NCBI RefSeq assembly: GCF_014851765.1
Contig: NZ_JACVAI010000006.1
Coordinates: 372,001 to 436,000 of the forward strand
Direction: 5' to 3'
DNA length: 64,000 bases
From: Pseudomonas sp. PDM04
Lineage (GTDB): Bacteria > Pseudomonadota > Gammaproteobacteria > Pseudomonadales > Pseudomonadaceae
Numbering within the stretch: position 1 is the stretch's first letter; every line of letters starts with the position of its first letter. Shown in pieces: positions 52,901 to 60,726 of this stretch. The translations under genes and the position numbers were made by a program. The notes under the pieces were generated by a model. The model did not search any database and was not told the origin of the DNA. It saw nothing but the letters and a program-made list of their open reading frames with translations.

Positions 52901-53703
52901 AACGTCATCGGGTTGTTCGAGCTGTTCGCCGCCACCGTGGCCGAAATGCCGTTGGCCACTGGCGGCGCAGCGGCCCGTGTCGCGGTGATCGAATAGAGAC
53001 GAGTCGTGAGGCCGTCTTCGGCAGTGACCATGAGGCTGATCGGGTTGTCACCCTCGTTCAGGCTGATCGCCGGTGACCCGACGCCGGACGTCACGGGGCT
53101 GCCATTGACCCTGATCGTCGCCTTGTTACTGGTACTGGTCGGGGTCAGCGTCAGTGCGGTCACCCCATTGGCGACCGCCAGGTTGTAGTTGCCGGTGACC
53201 GAGGAAAACGACGGCGCGAGGGTGCCGGCTGACACCTGCAGATTGGACAGCGTTGCATCGTTCGACACCGACGGCCCGCAGGTGATCGATACCTGGCTGA
53301 TGTAACTGGTGGTCTTGATAGTGATGAGCAAACCGCCGGCCAGTTGCGCTGACGTCGCGCCACCGGTGTGATTGCCGATGCTGCCCTCATTGCTTCGGTA
53401 GGTGTAGTAAGACACGGCGCCATTGTTACGCAGGATAATATTGTCCGCCGCCATCGGATCGGATCCGCCAGCGTTGTTGCCATTGTCGTAAAACGACACG
53501 GTGACGGTATCACTCGGGTCGAACGACCCCGCCGAGATACTCCGGGTAAATGGGCCGGTGCCATTGTAGGCACTGAGGGTTGTACAACCGGCAGACAAGG
53601 CATGGGCCGCAGGCGCAAAACCCAGCAGGCAAGCCATCACGGCCAGGGCAGCCGCAACGGCTCTGGCAACGGCCAAGAAGGTCAACTTCCGTGTCGGATT
53701 CAT
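49990..53703 (-). CDS. Autotransporter with Ig-like repeats
   Basis: 1237 residues. The signal peptide is VARAVAAALAVMACLLGFAPAAHA. A first domain of about 110 residues is followed by a cadherin-like beta-sandwich (DATLSNLQVSAGTLAPSF). Then three long repeat units of about 180 residues follow, each joining a VANxVSxxVxANSSxxVxLSxSGGxAT-type segment to a putative-Ig segment (LPSGQVGSAYSQSF... VPPGLNLDANSGQLTG). The C-terminal 270 residues are an autotransporter beta-barrel ending in FRVGSRF with terminal Phe. Surface adhesin role inferred. Confidence 0.93.
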   Translation of the reverse strand: MNPTRKLTFLAVARAVAAALAVMACLLGFAPAAHALSAGCTTLSAYNGTGPFTRSISAGSFDPSDTVTVSFYDNGNNAGGSDPMAADNIILRNNGAVSYYTYRSNEGSIGNHTGGATSAQLAGGLLITIKTTSYISQVSITCGPSVSNDATLSNLQVSAGTLAPSFSSVTGNYNLAVANGVTALTLTPTSTSNKATIRVNGSPVTSGVGSPAISLNEGDNPISLMVTAEDGLTTRLYSITATRAAAPPVANGISATVAANSSNNPMTLSTSGGTPTAAGVSTQALHGVAVASGTSISYTPSAGYSGPDSFAYTVSNGSGTSAPATVSIVVSAPQLTLAPAAGALPSAQVGSAYVQSFSAASGATPYHYVAVNVPPGLSLDANNGQLTGIPTTSGTYNLSVTATDLYGATGTASYSLTVAVAPLPVANPVSASVAANSSSAVALSISGGAATSVAIDTAPLHGTATASGTSIVYAPNNGYSGTDSFTYIARNASGSSSPATVSLTISAPTLVLTPAAGGLPSGQVGSAYSQSFGASGGAGPYVYAGTGVPPGLNLDANSGQLTGTATASGSYNLSITATDVHGAVGNAGYTLTIGALPVPVANPVSTVVSASGSGAVTLSLSGGAATSVDVVTPPLHGTTAVSGTSILYTPTAGFAGADSFRYTASNASGTSAPATVSITVSPPTLAILPAAGALPDATIGAGYTQALNVSGGTAPYQFSATGLPPGLTINATSGTISGVPGTAGSASVSVIVTDAFNTSASFSYSLNVGASLPGGAARSASLYAGQSITLNLAEGMSNGPFTGAALLDAPPKNLGQASLSGLNLTFVAAAQASGVAVIRYTLSNRSGTSQPITLTVQVAGRTDPSKDQEVVGMLGAQTQSATRFARAQIDNFNDRLEQLHDDESRRRAGFNLQLGLPQSRPSRTGNTSAAEMYQALSSLRGTQAPAVTPQAAAGANDGNWLGDDNLSVWSGGYVNVSDSRRDDVKLDSTTVGVSAGADYRFFNSFTAGIGFGYGRDSSDIGSQDSRSKGESFSAALYGSYHPGPVFVDGLIGYSNLSFDSRRYVTDNGGHAKGSRDGDQLFGSLSSGYEFREEAWRMAPYGRVDVSSTKLDGFRESGSGVFDLAYAPQRMTVFSGVGGVRGQYGLSVAQAALTLRGRVEYSHTFSGDSTARVGYADVSDSTYAISTTGQSENTMTVALGVDFLLPSGLSTGLTYQGSYGIGDDSRSNALMFRVGSRF

Positions 53704-54013
53704 TCAAAAACCTGTTTCGAGCGCAACTGCCAGCCCTGCCGGGTGGGCGCTGACTGCATTTCACTGTCGGGGCAAATGCCTATCGGCCTGGCGATTCCAA
53801 CCTTTAAACACTTTCACGAAGAGCGTTCGATATCACGGCAAAGCCTGGCACCCGGTGGCCTTGAATCGAATGATGGCAATATGTCATTAGCCATCCAAAA
53901 TCTCAATCCGCAGTGCCCCCTCGGAATTGAGTTGATATCGATGGATGCAAAAATGCCGCTCGATGAGCGGCATTTAAAGAGGGTAATGACCCTGCGAACG
54001 AGCGGATCCGCTT
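53704..54013. other. 310-bp intergenic stretch
   Basis: Upstream region of the autotransporter gene and downstream region of the DUF3079 gene, both on the minus strand. Apart from the terminator hairpin at 53951-53975, I see no gene or repeat. The base composition is more AT-rich than in the neighbours, fitting a promoter region. Confidence 0.6.
53951..53975 (-). terminator. Rho-independent terminator of the DUF3079 gene
   Basis: A 10-bp stem, AAATGCCGCT / AGCGGCATTT, with a 5-base loop. On the minus strand it is followed by a short T-run. It lies 39 bp after the DUF3079 stop. Confidence 0.85.
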
Positions 54014-54244
54014 CTACACCGCCGAATCATCCTCCACCCGCTCCCCGGCAGCCTGATCCGTCGCAATCACTGCGTCGATCCCCCAATCGTTGGGTTCGGC
54101 CCAGTCTTCGCCGAACATTTCCACCGGATGCATCGTTCGGTCGGCGCCGTTGCCGCAAGCCAGGGATTTCGCCGGGCAATACCGATCACAGCCCCAGCAA
54201 ATGCGCTCGGGGTGGCTGGGATTGACGGGGAAGTGCTTGGCCAT
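54014..54244 (-). CDS. DUF3079 small protein
   Basis: 76 residues. It begins AKHFPVNPSHPERICWGCDRYCPAKSLACGNG, with four cysteines in CWGCDRYCP...C that could bind a metal or iron-sulfur cluster, then HPVEMFGEDW, the DUF3079 signature. The tail is acidic. ATG 54244 with GGAG eight bases upstream is used rather than the longer open frame. Single gene, function unknown. Confidence 0.88.
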   Translation of the reverse strand: MAKHFPVNPSHPERICWGCDRYCPAKSLACGNGADRTMHPVEMFGEDWAEPNDWGIDAVIATDQAAGERVEDDSAV

Positions 54245-54398
54245 GCCGGTCTCCAGATCACAAAGGGGCGTATCCCACCTTACAACGCCGGATTTGCGTC
54301 GGCCTTGATGCCTGTCAAGAAAGAGCACCCGATGCCCCTGACACGCTTCCCCGCCACGGGCTAAGCTTGTCTCGCCTGATAGAGACCGGAGAGTCGTT

Positions 54399-54752
54399 AT
54401 GCTTAACAAGAATCCTGCCCCGAACGCGTCCACTCCCCCGACGCCGTCGACCTGGGACGACAAGGACGCCACTGCCTCCCTCGCCAGCGAAGCGTTTACG
54501 GCGCCGCCGGCGTTGACCAACGCCGAACTGGTGCACCTGCGCGTGCGGGTGATTGCCCTGGAAAACCTGGTCATTGCCCTGTTGGCCGAAGGCTCGGAAC
54601 GCCAGCGTGAAGTGGCTCGGGAAATGGCCGATTTCATTTCCCCAAGACCCGGTTTCACCCAGCATCCCTTGACCATTCACGCCGCAGACCATATGACCCA
54701 CAGCGTGGAGCGCGCCGAACGTTTCCGCCGCCGCGATGAGTCGGCGACTTAA
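54399..54752 (+). CDS. Hypothetical protein (117 aa)
   Basis: 117 residues: a Thr/Pro-rich N-terminus (PAPNASTPPTPSTWDDKD), then an amphipathic helix ELVHLRVRVIALENLVIALLAEGSERQREVAREMADFISPRPG and the end HMTHSVERAERFRR. No signal peptide, domain or cysteine. CGGAGAG precedes the ATG by six bases. Similar short proteins are common in Pseudomonas, function unknown. It lies just before the iron uptake operon but is probably transcribed separately. Confidence 0.75.
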   Translation: MLNKNPAPNASTPPTPSTWDDKDATASLASEAFTAPPALTNAELVHLRVRVIALENLVIALLAEGSERQREVAREMADFISPRPGFTQHPLTIHAADHMTHSVERAERFRRRDESAT

Positions 54753-54765
54753 ACACTCAAAACTT

Positions 54766-54784
54766 GATAACAATCATTATTGTT
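54766..54784 (+). promoter_or_regulatory. Fur box upstream of ftrABCD
   Basis: GATAACAATCATTATTGTT, containing the inverted repeat AACAAT-CATT-ATTGTT, resembles the 19-bp Fur consensus (GATAATGATAATCATTATC) in arms and centre. It is 55 bp before the ftrA ATG, so iron repression by Fur is expected. Confidence 0.8.
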
Positions 54785-54839
54785 CGCAGCAAAGCTTCCT
54801 AGACTCGGGTTCCTACTCGTCAGTCCTCAGGAAGTCATC

Positions 54840-55370
54840 ATGCGTACTCCGTTTTCGCTGTCACTCGCCCTGCTCCTGCTCGCACCATTGGCCCATGCGA
54901 AGGAATACCCGATCGGCTCGCCACAGACGTGTGCAGGGCTGGAAGTCGGGGCGGTGTATTTACAGCCGATCGAAATGGAACCCGCCGGCATGATGCGCGC
55001 CACTGCCGATTCCGACGTGCACCTGGAAGCCGACATCCGTGCCACTGCGGACAATCGCAACGGCTTTCAGGAAGGCAGCTTCGTGCCGTACCTCAACGTG
55101 TCCTTCAAACTGAAAAAGGTTGGCAGCGATCCGGAAATCAAGGGCGACTTCCACGCCATGGTGGCCAACGACGGTCCGCACTATGGCGATAACGTCAAGC
55201 TGCTCGGCCCGGGCAAATACCAGCTGACCTTCACCCTCCTGCCGCCCGGCGGTCATGCCTCCCTGGGTCGTCACACCGACAAGGAAACCGGCGTCGCTCC
55301 GTGGTTCGAACGTTGCGAGCTGAACTACGAGTTCGTCTACGCCGGCATCGGTAAAAAGGGCGGCTACTGA
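54840..55370 (+). CDS. ftrA: Periplasmic iron-binding protein FtrA/P19/Tpd type
   Basis: 176 residues with a signal peptide (SLSLALLLLAPLAHA). Metal-site features of the P19 family: methionines and acidic residues in YLQPIEMEPAGMM, SDVHLEADIRA, FHAMVANDGPHYGDNV, and the HASLGRHTD segment. It binds iron (and copper) in the periplasm and hands it to the FTR1 permease. The ATG at 54840 follows AGGAAG. First gene of a four-gene ferrous-iron uptake operon behind a Fur box. Confidence 0.92.
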   Translation: MRTPFSLSLALLLLAPLAHAKEYPIGSPQTCAGLEVGAVYLQPIEMEPAGMMRATADSDVHLEADIRATADNRNGFQEGSFVPYLNVSFKLKKVGSDPEIKGDFHAMVANDGPHYGDNVKLLGPGKYQLTFTLLPPGGHASLGRHTDKETGVAPWFERCELNYEFVYAGIGKKGGY

Positions 55371-55371
55371 A

Positions 55372-55701
55372 ATGAAGCGTCTGCCGCTCGCCTGGCTGCT
55401 GGCCGCAGCCTTTGCGCCGTTGGCCGCCCATGCCGAACTGCCGACCTATGAACTGAGCCTCAATGATGGGCACTTCACCCCCGCCGTGCTGGAGGTGCCG
55501 GCGGGACAACGCTTCAAGATCATCCTGAAGAACATCGGCCAGGGCCCCGCCGAGTTCGAAAGCACGCCGTTGCGGGTGGAAAAGGTGCTGTCGCCCGGCG
55601 TGACCACCTTCGTGGTCATCCACCCGCTACGGCCGGGTCAATACCCGTTCTTCGACGAGTTCAACCTGCAATTGCCCGAAGGCAGCCTCCTCGCGAAATA
55701 A
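55372..55701 (+). CDS. ftrB: Periplasmic cupredoxin-domain protein FtrB
   Basis: 109 residues: signal peptide (LPLAWLLAAAFAPLAAHA), then a cupredoxin-like beta-barrel (YELSLNDGHFTPAVLEVPAGQRFKIILKNIGQGPAEFESTPLRVEKVL...TTFVVIHPLRPGQYPFFDEF). It lacks the full His/Cys/Met blue-copper set, as in other FtrB/P19-operon cupredoxins, which are thought to help oxidise ferrous iron with FtrA before transport. One base separates it from ftrA. Confidence 0.9.
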   Translation: MKRLPLAWLLAAAFAPLAAHAELPTYELSLNDGHFTPAVLEVPAGQRFKIILKNIGQGPAEFESTPLRVEKVLSPGVTTFVVIHPLRPGQYPFFDEFNLQLPEGSLLAK

Positions 55702-55723
55702 CCCGGACATGTACGGAGTGTTC

Positions 55724-56578
55724 ATGAATCAATCAATGTTCATCGTCTGGCGGGAAAGCGTCGAGGCACTGCTGGTGATCGGTATCCTCCAGGCCTGGAT
55801 CAGCCAGCAGCAACAGGACCAGCGGCTGACCCGGTTTCTCTGGGCCGGCGTGGTGCTTGGACTGATGTTCTCGGGGCTGCTGGCCGGGGCGATCCTGTGG
55901 GCGGGCAACGCCATGAGCGGGGCCGGCAGCGAGTGGTTCCAGGCCGCCCTTGCGCTGATCGCCAGCCTGCTGATCGTGCAGATGGTCCACTGGATGCGCC
56001 GACACGGGCGCACGCTCAAACAGGATTTGCTGCTCAATGCCAACAACAAAATTTCCCGGCAAGGTGGCTGGGGCCTGTTGTTGTTGGCGCTGCTGGCGGT
56101 CAGCCGAGAAGGCAGTGAAACCGTGGTCTTCCTGTATGGCGCCGGTGCGCAACTGCGCGGTCCCCAGCTCGGCCTGTTCGCCATCGGCGGTGCGTTCGGG
56201 CTGGTGCTATCGGCGCTGACCATCACTCTGCTGCACGGCAGTCGCCGGTTCATTTCCTGGCAACGCTTCTTCGCCATCAGCGAGACCATTTTGCTGATGC
56301 TTGGCGCAGCGTTGCTGGTCAGTGCCGTCGAGCGCATCGGTGGCCAACTGCTCGGCATGGACATGCCCGAAGTGGTTTACAGCCTCGCCGGCGACGCACT
56401 GTGGGACAGCAATGCCTTGCTCGGTGACAGCCACGGTCTCGGCGGTTTCCTCGCCAGTTTTGCCGGTTACCGGGCAACACCCAGTACCCTGACCGTGCTG
56501 GCGTGGGTCGGTTACTGGCTGATCGTCGGTGGCTGGCTGCGCTACCGCAGCACGGAAAAAGTCCCATGCCTGAACTGA
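55724..56578 (+). CDS. ftrC: FTR1-family iron permease FtrC
   Basis: 284 residues with seven hydrophobic helices. Both REXXE iron-binding motifs are present: RESVE (residues 10-14) and REGSE (128-132). It moves iron into the cytoplasm. ATG 55724 with CGGAG seven bases before it is chosen over ATG 55709. It overlaps ftrD by 13 bp. Confidence 0.94.
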   Translation: MNQSMFIVWRESVEALLVIGILQAWISQQQQDQRLTRFLWAGVVLGLMFSGLLAGAILWAGNAMSGAGSEWFQAALALIASLLIVQMVHWMRRHGRTLKQDLLLNANNKISRQGGWGLLLLALLAVSREGSETVVFLYGAGAQLRGPQLGLFAIGGAFGLVLSALTITLLHGSRRFISWQRFFAISETILLMLGAALLVSAVERIGGQLLGMDMPEVVYSLAGDALWDSNALLGDSHGLGGFLASFAGYRATPSTLTVLAWVGYWLIVGGWLRYRSTEKVPCLN

Positions 56579-57945
56579 CCTGGCGCAATCGATGGCTGCA
56601 GCGCGCGGGGGACGGGATGCGTCGCCACGCGCGGGTCATCCGCGTGGTGCAGTGGTGTGTCGTGCTGTTCTACGCATCATTGCTGGTGATCCCGGTGCTG
56701 CTGCCGCTGCCGGACAGTCAGGCGCGAATGCTCGATAACCTGACCCTGTTCGCGCAGTTTCTGTTTTGGGGCCTCTGGTGGCCGTTCGTGCTGCTGTCCA
56801 TCGTGCTGTTCGGCCGACTCTGGTGCGGCGTGCTGTGCCCGGAAGGTTCGCTCAGCGAATGGGCCAGTCAGTACGGCAAAGGCATGGGGGTGCCGCGCTG
56901 GGTGCGCTGGGGTGGCTGGCCCACCCTGGCATTCTGCCTGACCACCCTTTATGGCCAGCTGATCAGCGTCTACGACTACCCGCAAGCGGCGCTGTTGATT
57001 CTGGGCGGATCCACCGTGGCAGCCGTCGCCGTCGGTTTGCTGTTTGCGCGGGGCAAACGCATCTGGTGCCGCTACCTGTGCCCGGTCAGCGGCGTCTTCG
57101 CCCTGCTCGCCCGCCTGGCGCCGGTGCATTTTCATGTCGATGAACAACGCTGGGTGAAAAACGCCGCGCCGCGTCTGCCTCCGCCCAACTGCGCACCGCT
57201 GCTGGATATCCGCCGCCTGCGCGGCGCCAGTGACTGTCATGCCTGCGGGCGCTGCAGCGGACAACGTGGCGCGGTGCAGTTGATCGCCCGCTCAAGCAAT
57301 CAGGAAATTCTGCAGTCGACGGCGCAAAGCGTTTCGGCCTGGGATGTGCGCCTGCTGCTGTTTGGCGTGATCGGCCTGGCGATGGGGGCGTTTCAGTGGA
57401 CGGTCAGTCCTTGGTTCATCGCCTTCAAGCAAACCCTCGCGCAATGGCTGGTGGAACACGATCACCTGTGGGCCCTGGAGGACAATGCGCCCTGGTGGCT
57501 GCTCACCCATTACCCGCAGCTCAACGACAGCTTCAGCTGGCTTGATGGTTTCAGCATCATCGCTTACCTGGGTTTGAGTTCGCTGGTTCTCGGCACTGCG
57601 CTGATGATCTTCATGCGCCTGGCAGCACGTTTGGCGGGTGATCGCGCACTGTTTTGGCCCATGGCGCTGACCTTGACGCCCCTGGGTGGTGCCGGACTGT
57701 TTCTTGGGCTGTCGGCGACCACCGTGAAACTGCTGCGCTATGAAGGGTTGTTGCTGGAGTGGGTGCAACCGGCCAGGGCGTGGTTACTGCTGGCGGCACT
57801 GGGCTGGAGCCTGCTGTTGGGATGGAAACGCCTGAACCGCGAACGCCTTGCTCTGCCCAGGCGGATTGCAGCGGGCGCCTGCCTGTCGCTGGCCAGTGGC
57901 TTGATCGGTTGCGGCTGGTGGTTGCAGTTCTGGGGCTGGGCCTGA
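56566..57945 (+). CDS. ftrD: Membrane 4Fe-4S electron-transfer protein FtrD
   Basis: 459 residues with about eight helices. Cysteine motifs of NapH/CcoG-like polyferredoxins: CGVLCPEGSLSEW, CRYLCPVSGVF, and a periplasm- or cytoplasm-facing CHACGRCSGQRG. It probably takes electrons from the iron oxidation step by FtrA/FtrB into the membrane. ATG 56566 lies inside the end of ftrC, 13 bp overlap, which suggests coupling. The last four helices extend the protein beyond a basic NapH. Confidence 0.9.
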   Translation: MPELTWRNRWLQRAGDGMRRHARVIRVVQWCVVLFYASLLVIPVLLPLPDSQARMLDNLTLFAQFLFWGLWWPFVLLSIVLFGRLWCGVLCPEGSLSEWASQYGKGMGVPRWVRWGGWPTLAFCLTTLYGQLISVYDYPQAALLILGGSTVAAVAVGLLFARGKRIWCRYLCPVSGVFALLARLAPVHFHVDEQRWVKNAAPRLPPPNCAPLLDIRRLRGASDCHACGRCSGQRGAVQLIARSSNQEILQSTAQSVSAWDVRLLLFGVIGLAMGAFQWTVSPWFIAFKQTLAQWLVEHDHLWALEDNAPWWLLTHYPQLNDSFSWLDGFSIIAYLGLSSLVLGTALMIFMRLAARLAGDRALFWPMALTLTPLGGAGLFLGLSATTVKLLRYEGLLLEWVQPARAWLLLAALGWSLLLGWKRLNRERLALPRRIAAGACLSLASGLIGCGWWLQFWGWA

Positions 57946-57988
57946 CCCTGTGCCAGAGCAGGCTGTATCCAGGTTGGACGTGTCAATG

Positions 57989-58079
57989 CCATCGCGAGCA
58001 GGCTCGCTCCCACCCTATTGGCGTCGTTTACGAACCTGCGGACACCCGAAAAACTGTGGGAGCGAGCCTGCTCGCGATA
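57989..58079. repeat. REPIN: inverted pair of REP elements
   Basis: REP copies at 57989-58013 and 58056-58079, inverted, 42 bp apart. They sit between the convergent ftrD and chemoreceptor genes. Confidence 0.92.
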
Positions 58080-58127
58080 CCGGTAGCCCGCTCGCCCCGA
58101 TGCTGGATATACCCGCCCCCACCTTGT

Positions 58128-59747
58128 TCAGACTTTGAACCGCGCCACGGTCTGGTGCAGGTCGCCGGCCATCTGTGCCAGTTCCTGGCCGGCGCTGTCG
58201 GTGTGGCGGGCGCCGAGCAGGACCTGTTCGGAGAAGCTGCGGATGCTCACCAGGTTGCGGTCCACCTCACGGGCCACCAGCGCCTGTTGCTCGGTGGCAC
58301 TCGCGATCATCAGGTTGCGCTCATTGATCTGCGAGATGGACCGGGTGATTTCATCCAGCGCCTCGCCCGAGCGTTGCGCCACTTCCAGGGCGACCCGAAC
58401 ACGCTCGCTGCTGCCCTGCATCGCCGTCACTGCCTGCCCGGTATCCTCGCGCACGTTGTCGATCATCTGCTCGATTTCCCGCGTCGACTCCTGAGTGCGA
58501 TGCGCCAGCGCCCGCACTTCATCGGCCACCACCGCAAAACCGCGCCCGGCATCCCCGGCGCGCGCGGCTTCGATGGCGGCATTGAGGGCCAACAGGTTGG
58601 TCTGCTCGGCGATGCTGCGGATCACATCGAGCACCTTGCTGATGCCCTGGACCCGGCCGGCCAGTTGTTCGATACGCTGCGAAGTGTCGGAGACGCCATG
58701 GGCCAGCTCGCCAATCGAGGCCACCGTTTCCTGCACCTGTTCACGTCCTCGGTGCGCGGTGATTTCAGACTGCCGGGAGGCTTCGGAGGTGCTCACCGCA
58801 TTGCGCGCCACTTCATCCACTGCGGCGGTCATCTGGTTGACGGCGGCAGCGGCCTGCTCGATCTCCTGCCCCTGCAATTGCAGGTTGCTGGACGTCTGGC
58901 TGCTGACCGCACTCAGCTCTTCGGACGAACTGGCGACTCGGTCCACCGAGCCGGCGATGTGCCGGACCATGGCGTTGAGGCTTTGCTGCATCTGGCGCAT
59001 GTTCATCATCACGCTGCCGTCGGCACTCGATGTCCTGGGCACGTCGATCGTCAGGTCGCCCTCGGCTATCTGGCTCAAGACCCGCGCCGCAGCATCCGGT
59101 TCGCCTCCCAAGGGTCGGGTGACACTGCGGGTGACAACGACCGCCGCCGTGATGACCAGCCCCATGCACAGCACAAACAAGCCGAGCATGGTGCGCTGGG
59201 CGTCGCTGTACAGTTGCTGCGCCGCCCGCTCACGGTCGGCGAAGATTTTTCCTTGCAGCGCCATCACGGCGTCCAGGCTGCGATACACCTCGGCTTCGGC
59301 CGGTACGACCTTGTCCTTCAACTGCGCCCTGGCTTCATCGAGCGCCCCCTGGCGGATCAAGACCTGCACTTGGGTGAACGCCGCAACGTAGGCCTCACGG
59401 TGTTTTTTCAGGGTCAGGTACGCGGCCTTGCCTTCGGGCAAGTCGAACAACGGCGCCAGGGTTTCGAAGGCCTGGGTGATGCGTTGCTTGGTGGCGTCGA
59501 TTGCCTGGAACGAGGGCTGGTGGTCTTCGTTGATCAACAGGTCGCGGGTATGTTTGGCGTTGTCGCGCACGCCAGTGGCAATGACCATCAGCGGCTCGAT
59601 CTTCGGCCAGTCCTGCTCGACGATGATGGCCGCCTGGTCCTTGAGGATTGCCATGTCGCGCAAGCCCTCGAAGGCCATGCCGATCAGTGCCAGCGGCGCA
59701 ATAGCGAAGCCGATGACGATACGTTGTGCGGTCGTTAATTTAGCCAT
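58128..59747 (-). CDS. Methyl-accepting chemotaxis protein
   Basis: 539 residues. TM1 (IVIGFAIAPLALIGMAF), a periplasmic four-helix-bundle sensor (about 30-190), TM2 (LGLFVLCMGLVITAAVVV), HAMP (RPLGGEPDAAARVLSQIAEGDLTIDVP), and the signalling domain with hairpin tip RSIAEQTNLLALNAAIEAARAGDAGRGFAVVADEVRALAHRTQESTREIEQMI. No CheR-binding pentapeptide is visible at the C-terminus (HQTVARFKV). ATG 59747 has GGGAG nine bases upstream. Ligand unknown. Confidence 0.95.
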   Translation of the reverse strand: MAKLTTAQRIVIGFAIAPLALIGMAFEGLRDMAILKDQAAIIVEQDWPKIEPLMVIATGVRDNAKHTRDLLINEDHQPSFQAIDATKQRITQAFETLAPLFDLPEGKAAYLTLKKHREAYVAAFTQVQVLIRQGALDEARAQLKDKVVPAEAEVYRSLDAVMALQGKIFADRERAAQQLYSDAQRTMLGLFVLCMGLVITAAVVVTRSVTRPLGGEPDAAARVLSQIAEGDLTIDVPRTSSADGSVMMNMRQMQQSLNAMVRHIAGSVDRVASSSEELSAVSSQTSSNLQLQGQEIEQAAAAVNQMTAAVDEVARNAVSTSEASRQSEITAHRGREQVQETVASIGELAHGVSDTSQRIEQLAGRVQGISKVLDVIRSIAEQTNLLALNAAIEAARAGDAGRGFAVVADEVRALAHRTQESTREIEQMIDNVREDTGQAVTAMQGSSERVRVALEVAQRSGEALDEITRSISQINERNLMIASATEQQALVAREVDRNLVSIRSFSEQVLLGARHTDSAGQELAQMAGDLHQTVARFKV

Positions 59748-59834
59748 ATCAAATGCTCCCCGTTTGATACCTGCCCGATGGGCAGCGCATTTGAACTTCA
59801 TGGTGGGTGCTGCATTGTTCTGCGCTGTCCCTGA

Positions 59835-60530
59835 TCACCCCCGCAATACGAAGACTGGAAACAGCTCGCGCATTGCGTCCCAGAGATCGGGTAGCAAAGC
59901 TTGTGCCGAGACGCTCGACAACAGCGGATCGAACATCCGTTCGGTGCGCACCAGTTGCACGACGAATCGTTTCACGCCCAGTGCGCTCAAGCGCTGCGCC
60001 AGGAGCAACAGGCGTTGCGGCTCGAAAAGATGCCAGTGCACGGTGGTGCGGCATTCGTAGTCGACACCGCTGGCCAGCAAGTGCTCGAGGCTGCGCCAGT
60101 TGGCGGTTCCGCTGCCCTCGACCCCGGTGATGGCCTGGCAATCCTCGGGTAATGCCTTGACGTCGAAACCCACCCAATCCGCGCCGTCCAGCGCCCTGGC
60201 AAACGCTGTCGGCTTGATCCCGGCGCTGTGCAGGCCGATGCGAAAACCCATCTCCCGCACTTCATCCATGGCGCCGCGCAAGCTGTCCTGCAAGGTCGGT
60301 TCGCCACCGCTGAACACCACCGCATCGAGCAGGTCCTGGCGACGCTGCAGAAACGCGATCACCCGCCGCCAATCCACTTCCTCGGTGCCCCGGGGCGGGA
60401 TCAGTTGCGGGTTATGGCAGTAACGACAACGCCAGGCGCAGCCCTGACAGAACAGCACGCAGGCGAGCTGCCCCGGATAGTCGATGGTGGTCAGGGGCAC
60501 CATGCCCCCGACCCGGATCACTCGACTCAT
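59835..60530 (-). CDS. nrdG: Anaerobic ribonucleotide reductase activase NrdG
   Basis: 231-residue radical SAM enzyme that makes the glycyl radical of NrdD. The cluster motif is CAWRCRYC (Cx3Cx2C), the SAM site is VVFSGGEPTLQ. It is longer than E. coli NrdG (154 aa) and belongs to the type with a complete radical SAM barrel. The start overlaps the small glycyl-radical ORF by 4 bp (ATGA). Last gene of the nrd operon. Confidence 0.94.
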   Translation of the reverse strand: MSRVIRVGGMVPLTTIDYPGQLACVLFCQGCAWRCRYCHNPQLIPPRGTEEVDWRRVIAFLQRRQDLLDAVVFSGGEPTLQDSLRGAMDEVREMGFRIGLHSAGIKPTAFARALDGADWVGFDVKALPEDCQAITGVEGSGTANWRSLEHLLASGVDYECRTTVHWHLFEPQRLLLLAQRLSALGVKRFVVQLVRTERMFDPLLSSVSAQALLPDLWDAMRELFPVFVLRG

Positions 60531-60694
60531 TGACGCCCGGCCAACGACGCGCCTTCAGTGAAATGCACCCGCTCGCGGTGCTCGGACTGTTTGCCGGGAT
60601 TGAACGCCGACACCGGACGGTGGTAGCCCATCACGCGGGTCCAGACTTCGCAACGTTGACGTTGAGCCTGTGGCAGGGTTTGCGATGCAGTCAT
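60527..60694 (-). CDS. Separate glycyl-radical segment of class III ribonucleotide reductase
   Basis: 55 residues: QRCEVWTRVMGYHRPVSAFN and the following GKQSEHRERVHF match the C-terminal end of NrdD, where RVxGY holds the radical glycine (Gly23 here). The long NrdD ORF upstream stops before this segment, so it is encoded alone. It has its own AAGGAG seven bases before ATG 60694 and overlaps nrdG. The reading frame differs from that of the large ORF. It must join the large part to form an active enzyme, like the YfiD-type spare parts of pyruvate formate-lyase. Confidence 0.88.
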   Translation of the reverse strand: MTASQTLPQAQRQRCEVWTRVMGYHRPVSAFNPGKQSEHRERVHFTEGASLAGRQ

Positions 60695-60726
60695 GGTGAA
60701 GCTCCTTGCGGTTGAGTGGATCGGAA

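Noticed and set aside
57759..59738. 659-codon plus-strand open frame
   Set aside because: It lies antisense to the chemoreceptor and crosses a REPIN. The translation is low in domains and rich in His, Gly, Arg, as expected for a shadow frame in GC-rich DNA.
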